A stretch of 64,000 bases of DNA from Prostheceraeus crozeri (lineage: Eukaryota; Platyhelminthes; Polycladida; Euryleptidae). Shown here one piece after another: positions 35,601 to 47,600 of this stretch (position 1 is the stretch's first letter; every line of letters begins with the position of its first letter). Below the pieces are notes generated by a model. That model was not told the DNA's origin, searched no databases, and saw only the letters and a list, made by a program, of their open reading frames with translations. The DNA is taken from assembly GCA_907163375.1 (NCBI GenBank), contig CAJQUW010011299.1, positions 124,001-188,000 of the forward strand, given 5' to 3'. Both the position numbers and the translations under genes were made by a program.

Positions 35601-38600
35601 CATATCACATGTAGATGATATTTGTTCGAACTGACCGATGATTTGATTTTGAGAATTATGTCCTCTGTGCTGTTATTTATGACTGATATCATAATATCCT
35701 TGTTTTCTACACATGTCAGTACAGGTAATAATGAAATACCTAATTCATCGCTTTCAATCGATTGTGTTATCATTCCCGTTTTTGGTTCTATCAGTTTACC
35801 TTTAAATCTCAATCTCCCTTTCACAATGTGTTCTGTTTTTGGTTCTATTACCGTTTTATCTTCAATCCCGATTTTGATGACTTCTACTTCTTTGACATTA
35901 CGCCTTCGAAGTGGCAAAGATACTCCTGTATCCGGGAATGTCAGTATTTTAGCTTTCAGATTTATAATAGCTCCGTGATCTTCTAGACAATCCATTCCGA
36001 ATATCAACTTTGCTGACAAATTTTCAGCGACTAAAAATTTTTGTCTGATTGTACAAACTCCAAATTTACAAACTACTTCTGTCAACCCAATGAGGTGAAC
36101 TTTTTCGCCAGATGGTCCTAATAATTTGGCTGGTGGTGTAAAGGTATCATTGTTTCTTCATCTATAACATCGCGGTTACATACACAATAATCTGCACCTG
36201 TGTCTATCAAAGCTGTTATTTTATTGTCACCAATCCAAACATCCACTAAATTAATAGAGTCCCTTTTTGTGACAATACCGGCGATAGGACGGGACTCTTC
36301 TACCGCCTCATTGCGTTTCCCATGGGCAAAATCGAGCGACGTGCCCTTTTTCAAAACAATTGTAGCATGTAATCTCCGAATTAGTTTTTCCTAATTGTAC
36401 GTTTGCTTGGATGGATCCAGCGTTTTGACTAGTCCTAGATGCACTCGATGGTGCTGTCGTTTCTAGAACTTCTATGCCCGTAGATGTCGTGTAAATATGA
36501 TTGTCTCCTAGTTGTGAGTTATTTGATCGATTTCCAACATTGGAAGTATCCTGATTATTAGGAGTTCGAGTCATTTGCATATCCCCTCTGACAATCCGTG
36601 GGACTGTTGAGGTTGGAATGGCATTTGACCATCTAATTCGATTTTTGTTGGAAGTATTCTGAAAACGCTGATTTTCGGATTGTTCTCCCCACAATCCGCC
36701 ACTTATCGGCGTAGTTTGGCGTACCATATCAGGTTTATAATTTCCTGATTTACTAGATGGACAATATACTGCGATATGTCCCAGACCATTACATTTGAAA
36801 CATCGTGTATTCGAGTTTGTAGATGGCAAGAATTGAGTGGGTTTAATCGTGTTGGTTCCAGCAGCTTTATCAACACGTTCGAAGCTATCGACTATATCCA
36901 AATATTCTGTCAACGAATTTGGAGGAAAACGGCTCATTGATAACTTCACAATCTCGACTAGTTTCCCTTGCCATCAAGTGTTGAGAACTTTCTGTTCGAG
37001 TCCTGTTTCATTAAGCTCTGTAAAAGCTTGGGCTCCTATTCGTAAAAGAGCATCGGAATAATCTCTAATATTTTCCCCTGCTTTCCTTCGCCTATTATCA
37101 TATGACGTCTCCGCCTCGACTGAAGAGCGGAATGTTGAGAACCGACATTTCAAATCGCGTACAACTTCTTGAAATGTGTAAGTTCCAGCTCTGTCTACGA
37201 CAATTTCATTTGGGCGTCCGGATGTCTTAACTAATAACAAACGTAACTTTTTGTTCTCAGAGAGACCATCTGTGAGAACATTGAATGATTTGATCCAGCG
37301 TTCAATATCACCAGATCCGTCATATTTTTGTAAGCAATGAATCTCATCAGGAATTTTCTCGTGAGATCTTTTGTCGTGCATGACTTGGTTGAGTTTATCT
37401 TCAATTTGACTAATGCTATGTTTTAGATCCGTAGAATTGTGCAATTCTTCAGGTTTCAACCAGCTGGTATGAGGACTTAGCAGTGGTTGCATTTTCTGTT
37501 CATTAATAACCGGATCGTCAACATCTAGTATAGATTTTTCAACCCAATTCAAGAAATTACTCTCCGATACGTGTGTAATAGTATCGTTTACAAAATAATT
37601 GTCGTTTACGGCTCGCTGTTCCATAATGGTTCGTTTCCGCTGCCACCAAATGAAACAAACGCGTTAATGAACGATTGTTATTTAGGTTATTACTTACCGA
37701 TACTGGAAGGTCCTGCGTATTGGTAGCGTGGCCCTGAAGATACCGCTAGAGAATGGCACCAATCCCCAATATTTGAGTTACGCCCAAACTTAGTGAAGCC
37801 TATAGATGTAACCCATAGTGTATCGATTTCCACCTCCAAGCCGATACTAGGAATATCCACCAATGCGAATGCAACTAGCAATCTCAAGGACTAGTTACAC
37901 CCAAACTTAGGAAAGTCTATAGGTGCAACTAAGGAATATCAATTCACCACTAATTCAATAACTTATAGAAATGTCCGCCAGTCAGAATCTAACTATCAAT
38001 TCCAATGACTAGTTACACCCAAACTTAGAAAAGTCTATAGGTGCAAACTAAGGAATATCAATTCACAACTAATTCAATAACTTATGGAAATGTCCACCGG
38101 TCAGAATCCAACTATCAATTCCAATGACTAATTACACCCAAACTCAGAAGAGTCTATAGGTGCAACTAAGGAATATCAATTCACAACTAATTCAACAACT
38201 TATGGAAATGTCCGCCAGACAGAATCCAACTATTAATTCCAATGACTAGTTACACCCAAACTCAGAAGAGTCTATAGGTATAAACTATCAATCAAGTCCG
38301 ACGGAATTTATTTTATGATCTCTATATCATGTATATTTATTATCCTATTATATGTTATCCATTCGTGAGAAGGAGAGCATAATCAACTATAATTCTACAG
38401 ACTTACTTACTCATTTACTTATCCTTCATAGGAAATAGGTTCATAACTCACCAATAGATTTTGCTTGCACGAACACAACCTTAAGTCTCTCACACAAGCG
38501 AACTACTGCACGGAGCTTACTCCTAAATCCAAAATTCAAATTTCATTTCAAATCTTAATTTACAATATTCTTATTGGTCCACAACTACAGGTGTGGACAC

Positions 38601-41600
38601 TTCCTATTGGTTAAAAATTTACTTAAATCATTTCGAAAACTAATCTAATTAATTTAATATCCAACCGTTATATTCCTATACTTAAAACACATGCTGAGTT
38701 CAAACAAAAATAAACTAACTAGTAACTAATTTAATATGGACCGTTATAGCTGTCTGATATTTTTAAGTCGAAATCCTGAGCTTGTCTGTGATCTGTTGCA
38801 TAGCAAGAATTACGAAGGGTGTTTCTCCTACCAATTAGTTGCTTCAGCCGAGGAATCGCATTGACTGATGGTAGCCGGCCCAATTCTCGGAACATTAGTT
38901 CCCGTGCTCATTATTCGATCACAGTTTGCATTCAGGCCTGCCACTCTTCCGGTTTTAACCGGATTTCCGGTTTGTTTCAGACATAACTAAGTAGTGAGAA
39001 AATGTTTTTCCAAGGAACAAATAATTTGGATTTTTGAAGGTGGCCCTTTTGAAATATTAGAGGTGCCGTTTTGATACCCCTTTAAGATTGCGAGGGAGGG
39101 GGCCGTTTTGAGATTGTGAGAGGCAGTTTATTATCGTGAGGGGGCCCTTCAAGAGTATGAGGTGGCCCTTTAGGATCATGAGGGGTCCAATTCAGATTGT
39201 GAATGGCTCATTAAGATTGTGAGGGACCCTCCTGAAATTGTGGAGTGGCATTTTAAGATTGTGAGGGGGTCCTTTATTGAGATTGTGCAGTGTCACTTTA
39301 AGATTTTGAGGGGCCCTTTTATATTTTGAAGCGGAGGACTCTTAAATAAATGAACCTTTTGAGATTGTAGGGGACCTATAAGATTGAGACAGGGACCTTT
39401 GAAGATTGAGTACGGGGCCTTCTTAGATTAAGTAAAGGCCTTTTAGAATTGTAAGAAATGCAAGAGATGGTTTGATTTGAATCATTGCCGGAGCCACAAG
39501 CACTGTTGAATTTTTTTGGGCTGAACTTCAAGCGTTTTTCTGGGGCATTGCTTTGCGTTTAGTCCAGGGTTGGTCAAAACCCACCCGGTCAGAAAAAAAA
39601 ACCGATTTCACCCGCCCGGCGGTCGAAACCGGACGGGTGAAATCGGGCGAAATCGGGTGAAATAGATTTTTCCATATTATGTCATTTTTTCGATGCTTCT
39701 AATTAAAATACAGTAATGCCAATTCATTTTTCTGATTTATTGACTCTGCCTCTTCTCAAAAATCATCGTATGGAATGTATACAATTCCGTAATCTACATG
39801 TTTCTTACTACAACACCAAATATTGAAAAGGAAAAGGAAAACCGAATAATATGTCAACGTCCGATGTTTTCATTGCGCAAGAAACGTAACGCCTATGCTG
39901 ATATGATGCCCATATACCATCCCTGACTCGCCGGACATCAGACAGCCTGGATTTGTCAACAGCGGACTGTGGTGATGCATTCGTGAGATGATGAGGAATT
40001 CGGGAGAGCGCACGCATATTGGTTGACGCTGCTGGTCGCATGTCATTGGGTGGCTGGTACAGTCGAAAGTGCGTAAGATACGATCGATAGTGGCAAACAA
40101 TGATTTAAAGCCACTGCCCACAAGTCTGGTCATTAATGTTATTATCGCATGCAAAAGACACTCGGAAATGATGGGGAGTTCGGGGTGGCGCGTACGTGGT
40201 ACGCGCGCGTCATTACTGATACCGCAGCAGGCTGCAAGTCTGCGACGGACTCTTCGGACCATAAGAAAGAGCATGCGTCCTCGATTTCACATATTAGGAC
40301 GAGTTCTTTCGACCACACCAAACGACCATCCTCAGGTAATCAAAAAAAAAATAAAATGAATCGAAATTATGATATGAAAGTTCGACGAAACGATCTGCGT
40401 ATTATTTAGCTTTAGTATCAGTAATACTGCTAACAGTTGGGCCTATATTTTTGTCTAGGCCTGTATTTTCTTACTTTTTGAATACCGGTATAACAAACAG
40501 ATATTTGGTGATCGATGTTTAGATGACTCATTAGATCTTCCCCGTTTTGACCATATTTTTTATATAAAGTTCAATTTATAGACCTCTACACATGTGTTTT
40601 CTCTCTGATAATACAATAATAGAAAAAACTTATAAATTTTAGATAACAGCCAATCTTGTGTAAAGTATACTATTCGTAAATGTAGGTGAGAGAATAACTA
40701 TATATGATTCCTTATTTAGATAGCCTGCAATTATCTGAATATTTGGTACGGCTAAAATACAGTAACCTATGCTAAGTACTCACCGATATTTTTTCATGAT
40801 ATTGTATTTTAATCATGGTTTACATTACACTGATGTGTGCAATGTAGTTTGATTTTTCAATAAAATGATAATTATAAAATAAGAGATTACCTCTTAATTT
40901 CAAGAAAATCGAAATGACTAGACTAAACCCGAAAAAACCCGGTATAAAAAACCCGCCCGGATATAACCCGATAAAACCCCGGGTGGTTTTTTTGCCGACC
41001 AACCCTGGCGAACACTGGGGCAGGACACCCTATCGTAAAAAAATCGACAGCTCACTCCACAAACCATCGGTAAATGGATGTGCTTGGAAATCCGGGGGCT
41101 CACTTTTCTGCGAGAAGCGCAAACACGAATTAGTTATGCGCATTGGTGTTCGCAAATTTCACATTTTGGAAGCGAGCTCTAGACAATAAGATTTAAAATG
41201 CATGTGTTTCATTAATTGTAGATCAAAATTTGAGATAGTTATCAATGTTTTTGTGATTTCAGTCAATAATGATTTGAATAATAATTTGAGATAGTTATCA
41301 ATGTTTTTGTGATTTCAGTCAATAATGAATATGCTTTAACTTGTAACGCGCAGTCCTGCAGCCCACCAAAAGTTTTTTTCTAAATTGTTCTGTCCACCCA
41401 CATTTAGCTAGACAAGTATAACAAGTTTTCAATGTAATCACAAATTGTTCTTATTAGCCTATCAGAATTTTGCTTGTGATTTGATTATAATGGTTTTCAT
41501 GTCATAAAAAGAATTTTACAAATTTTCATTAAAAGGAAAAAATGTTCATTCGTGTACATGTATATATAAAAATCACATTCAGATCTCAAAAAAACTGATC

Positions 41601-44600
41601 ATGTTGGAAGAGTCAAATGTTTTTTGGTATCTTTTATGTTGTATTTTATATTGTATATTATAACTACTTGTGTTTTCAAATGCCCTATTTAAAAATTGAT
41701 AATTAGTTCTTAGTCAGGTGAAACAAGGGAAATTAGGGTCTACTCGGGACTTCTTCCATGATAGTAATAATGGATGATTTATTTTAAGCAACATTATCAA
41801 TTTATTCGCTAACTTAAATTATTTAAGCCATGCTGCTGAAACATTATATATTTACTAGTTCTTTAAACGAAATTTTTCATCGTAGTGCGACCTTATCAAG
41901 CGAGATGCTACATAAAATGGATTTCTAGAAGTTCATATGAAAAATTTCAATTATGAGTGGTGATGAAATAACATATATCAATAGATTGATCTTTGATATT
42001 GAGTGCGCTTCTTAGTTACTATTACTTCTCGTTTATTGTATCTTCTTGCCCAGGTTTTAGGTTTAGACACAGAGGTTGTGTCGATTGTCGCCGGGATAGA
42101 TGCGCCGTCTCCATTCACCTTGGTCATCCGTCAATTGAAGGTCCAGATGGAGCGCTATTTATGGCTGTTGTTGACGGATAATCATAGATTCTCTTAGTCT
42201 TAAATTGATATCATCATGATCTCCACCTAAAATAGTTATAAATCAGCATTACTTTTACAATGTTCTAAATGCTTTTAGTGTATTATTCCGTTACATTTTC
42301 GTAAATACTTTTGTTATGCCAGAAGCCTCTCGTACCTGGCGGAAATTATTTTTAGCATTTCGGGAAACGTTTTGTTCATAGATAACTGCTACCTGATTGG
42401 ACACTCAGAAAAACATGGCTGTGGGATGATTTATGTAGCCTTTTTTGTCAAACAGAAAAAATGACCTTTATTACGCAATAATGACCATAAGTATCTGTAA
42501 TCAGTGGCATTCATAATATGATCACACACACTGCACCTATTATTCACGTATTGTTACATCAATGCAATCTTGGTTTAATGCTCAGGCATCATCACTGATA
42601 CCAATCCTCTATTAATTAATTTCATAGTGCAAGGCATCATTCATTTTTTGTGCATCGGCTTTTATGTTTGTAGCAACTAGTGAGCCTTACACTAGTAACA
42701 CGGTTGGCTTATGAGAACATAGCCGGCTTTAAAACGTCCCACATAAATCATTAGAAGACAGTTAAATTCTAGCCTAAATATCTTAACTGCGTCAATTCAA
42801 CAACGAAAAATATAAAGATTGTTTACTCATTGTAATTGTTGCAGTCAAGTTTATTGAAATACACCTAAGCTAATATAGCAATATTCTTGCATTTATGCAC
42901 AAGCCCAGTATGGTATTTTTACCATTAATATTGCCATGCTTCTAATGACGGAAATCCTTTATAGGCAGCGGATTTTTTTGGAACATTTCCGTCAATTGGC
43001 AGAGAGCTCAGCAGCCAAAAACCTTGTATCTATTAGTGTGACCTATTCTTAGGTTGTACAAATTCTTAGATTTTACTATAGAACTCGTAATATTTTCAAT
43101 AGGCATCTTGATAATTGAATTTCTTATCGTTTCAGGCATATCATTCAGAATTCCTTGATCCAATCAAAAGTATTGGTAACATGGCTCTTTTGCCATTGCG
43201 AACCAAGTTCCATGGTCCTGCTCCATCTAGCAGTAAGTATTCAGTGTTGCAATTATTCATATTCTTTTAATTTTTGTGAGTAGCTTTTGCTGACAATGAA
43301 TTGCGACTTGCATTAATGTGTTTGCGGATGCAATATGGTACCAGAAGTCATTTTATAGTGTTTTATATTTTGCGATGCTTTTTGATCCATTCTTCCATCT
43401 CCTAGTTACACTTTTTCCGTGATCGAATTCCTCGAATTATTTATCGATTTGGGTACTAAGTCCTTCCTTCCTTCTTGGAACAACCCGATGCCCATTTTCC
43501 TCGACATGTCTGACATGGCACACTTTGTATTTTCTTCTTTGAATCTTGTTTTGTTATCTTAGAGGTGGACCTTCTCATTCTGTTGATGAAGCATCTCAAT
43601 CTTCTCCTATAGACATACACTTTGAGTGGGTTTTTATTTGCAAAATATAAAAAGCCAAAATTGTTTCATATGAGACAAAATTCAATAACCATATCAGTTC
43701 TCTTGTGTGGCATTCACACTGTGTCACGGCATGCGGCACCGGGCGATGTGTATTTTCGACTTACTAAGAAGAAGATATCAAACTTCGGACAACTCTTAAC
43801 TTCATAGTTGTATGAATATAAGTTGCATGAATTGTAGTGTTATTGTTTATGGTACTTATATTATGGAGCATTCGACCTCTTTAACTATCTAGTAGTACAA
43901 CACATGTCAGCAAGGAATATGTTTTAACTGACAAAAGAAAGGATTGAAAATAAGAGTAACTCCTTTCAAAAAGCACTGCGTTTCTATACTTCAGTAATCA
44001 CATTAATATCTCGTAAACTGCATGTTCATGGTCTGTTGTCAAACTTTTAAACCTCCACATGCATCTAGATAACTTGATCAGAATCTCTGAAGTCACTTAG
44101 ACAGTTCTTTTTCACTAGTAAACTTTGTGTAAAGCTAAAAACTTAATTTCGAAAAGTAAACTACCGTGGTTAATTCTATTTGTTTGCAATTGTTTTCTCA
44201 ATCCGAAACTTCAAGCTTATAGAAAAGCTGTAAAGTGATATTTTATATTATTTTTCAGATATAGAAAAAGATGTAATCGACGAGGCACTATTTTACTTCA
44301 AAGCGAACGTTTACTTTCGAAACTTCGTGATCAAGGTAAGTAATTTGATTTTAAATATCACAACATACACAGACGCTACAGACGTTGGCGTGCTACTGTA
44401 GATTCTTGAGATGTTTTGCTTCTGAATAATCCGGCAATTTGAAATAAATTGGATTAACACTACATTCATGAATTTTTGCATTTACTCCTTAAAAGAAATT
44501 TTAGCGAATTATCACTTGCGTTAATCAAGACGTAGGATGTTTTATATTTAAGTGCCGTCATTTAGGAGCTTTAATCAAATATCTGAAGATTTTTCCCCAT

Positions 44601-47600
44601 CTATAATTTCTTTGATCTGCAATAATGATCAGTTTTGCCAACACTCGACGTGAGAGGAATCAGTTGGCAAATGAGTAATCATCAGTCAAAGTTGGACGAT
44701 TCTAGTCCAAAGTTATATCTGCAGAGATTCTAAATGTTGGAAATACTATGCAAATAATATGTTTCGATAAACCGGAAAATTTGCTAATCCGAAAATATTC
44801 TCCGGAACCTTAGTGTCTGGATTAACGAGATCTAGCAGCAATCGACATTTTTCACAAAATTAAATTGATAGTAGATAGCAGTAGTTTAATAGTAGCAGCA
44901 CAGATTGAGTTAAAGGCACAAAACTCTTGTAAGTTTATGTTTTCCACTCAGTTTATAAATAAATAAAGCCACTAAAATTCATTTTGATGAAATTAAAGAC
45001 TAATTCTTGAACAATGCATCTCGTCCACTCTTATTCAAGTGTGAACATGGACTGAATATGAAATCCAAAATCTGAAATCACGTAATGTACTTCTACAGTG
45101 ATAAATCTATGAACAAAATTGAGAGCATGCAAACCTATGATCTATTTGACTTAAGAGATGTGAACTAATAACAATTGAGTAAATAACGTGTAGAGAGTTT
45201 CGGAACACCTTCCAAAGTGGTTAGCCAACCCTTTAAAGTGTCCATCAAGGTCCACTGCAATTCTGCCTATCAGTATCACAATACATTTACAAGTCTGTAA
45301 TAATGAGAGACAAACTGCTGTGAACAATTTTAGTATTAAGTACCATATCAACAACAAACACACATTAGGAATCACAGAGTATCTCGTTATTTTGCGCGAG
45401 AATCCCGACTTATGTTCGCAAAACGATTTTATTTCCACCCTTTACTTACCTTAGTAGCCTTAGTCCATGTTTTGCTTCTTCTAATTCTTGGTTATTTGCT
45501 TAAATAGTTATTAAGTTCATATCTCTTAAGTCAAATAGATCATAGGTTTGCATGCTTTCAATTTTGTTCCTAAATTTATTACTGTAGAAGTATATGATTT
45601 CAGATTTTGTATTTTATATTCAGTTCATGCACTTGAATAAGTGTGGACGAAATGCACAGTGCAAGAATTAGTTTTTAATTTTATCAAATGAATTTAGTGT
45701 CATTATTTATTTATGAACTAAGTGAAAGGGAATCATTTTTTAAAGGTTTTCCACTCACTATATTTGCAGTCTGGAAAATTCATGACTTTTGTTATTTTTT
45801 GTTTTGTTTTTTTTTACTTTTTTTATCTCGATTAAATGCTTAAATAAACTTTGAATCTTTTTCAGTCGGAGGCGGATCGTGTATTGATTTACATCACTCT
45901 CTACATCATTGAATGTCTAAAGAAGCTTCAGCGAGTAAGTTCGAATATTTTCAATGTATGAATAATTCGATAATAAGTTAAGGCCAATTTTAGAATTTTT
46001 CAATTTCGTTACCCAATATCATCGAATCACCATGAAAGCTGATGGTATTCATCCTAGCCATGGACTCTTGATCAAGTGATAGGTTATATATCTGTCTCTT
46101 CACTTTTCCAAACATTTTCCTGACAAGTTCCTGTTTTCAGCATATACATGTATTTTCTGTTTTATTCTACTCAGATATACACTATACATATATGAGTTAT
46201 CTTATTCTGTGATGCCAATTTCTTCTTTATAATTCCATTGTCATCTGCTCTTTTTTTGTCTTCATTATTCTGCTTCCTTGTCCTTAATCTTCAGCTGAGG
46301 GACTCCTTTGTTCTCTTCCTTTAAGCTCTGATGAAAAGGTTGAGTTCGTTTGATATGACTCCGGCTTTAAGACCCTGATGCCTGTGCATCAGCATTGTGT
46401 TGACGATGCTACCGTAATGCGTATTTATGCAAAGCTTCTCGTGTCATAATTTTTTAGTCCTTCGTAATTGTTTGACTCAGTTCTGGCTCTACCACAATAT
46501 TACGCTTACTTCACAATCATATATGCACGCTTGCAATCTGATTGTGATGATGATAGGTGTTTTATCACCTAAGATAATTTGTATGACAACAGAATCTCGT
46601 TGAGCATATAATCGTCTACATACTGATTTGAAGTAATTATCTCGGAACTACGTAAGCGGATGTGTATCATTTGCAAATGGATAGGTGTGTGATTCTACAA
46701 CAGTGTTATCTACTGGTAGTTCGTGTGTTTCTTAAGAGAATCAATGCCATTTTTGAAACTGTCAGCTCCTCACAACATGAATTGCAACATGGAATTTGTC
46801 GCCAATTGTATTTGCACATGGTTTCGTACATAATTGCATTCTCTCCACTGTTTTTATAAGAAGATATAAATGTAAAATTTTTCAACAAGAAAACTTGTGA
46901 ATACGATTAATGACTCATCTACTCGGGGAGCAGTTTCTGTACATTTAGTTGATGTATTTGTTCGCTAATTTAAGTCCGTGGAAAAAGAGAAATTGTGATT
47001 GCATTGGCTCATCAGATTTTGTAATCATTAAGAAAACGCATAATCGACTCCTGACTTTTGTCCCTAAAGATGGCTAAAACACTACAATCCTTTCTATTAA
47101 GTGTATTTTAAATAGTACATCAAACATCAGTTTTATCGTGACCGTTAAACGATTAACCAATTCAAGATTAAAACGGATAGTCATTACTTTGTTGTCTCCA
47201 TTCACAGGCGTTCTCTGTTCATGTTCATCCTATAGTCGAGAACAATGTTGAGTCTTTTTCAGTCGTGAGAAACTAATGTTGGAGAAGTTTGAAAAATAAC
47301 AATTGACCTGATTATAACATAACTAGATGGAACACTTAAAGCGTACGCGAAATGTTTGGAAGACTGTACAATTTAGTGGATTTTGACCCTAACTTAAGGG
47401 CAACTGTGGTTATAATACTCGTAGTTAAAGATGAGCGTCAGGCCGGATCGGGTTCATTTGGGTTGGGTCTCTGGTAGAATCACTCATCTTTAGCAGAAGT
47501 GCCGTACAAATGAGTTATACAGTAATTTTGCTAGAATTTCAACCTGCAACAAATTTCGATTGCTTTTCGTGTTACTTCAACCATCTCAACTTGGAAAGTA

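Larger units (their letters stand above)
29767..38748 (-). mobile_element. Ty3/Gypsy LTR retrotransposon carrying a TatD-like domain
   Basis: A Metaviridae-type element of about 9.0 kb lies antisense to ARPC3 in its first intron. It has two LTRs of about 1.1 kb and a 4-bp flanking duplication GCTG (29763-29766 and 38749-38752). Next to the left LTR is a polypurine tract (minus strand, GTGGGGGGGAGAAGAAG, 30888-30872). Next to the right LTR is a TGGTGGCAGCGG stretch that fits a primer-binding site. In minus-strand order the parts are gag with two zinc knuckles, protease, reverse transcriptase, RNase H, integrase, then a TatD-type hydrolase domain where many relatives have an envelope gene. The LTRs are about 99 percent alike, so the insertion is recent. 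The copy is broken, with something like half a dozen or more interruptions across its coding part. Confidence 0.93.

Noticed and set aside
39870-40274. Minus-strand frame of 134 codons inside the hAT-like element
   Set aside because: It lacks any hAT transposase block such as the BED finger or the C-terminal dimerisation motif.
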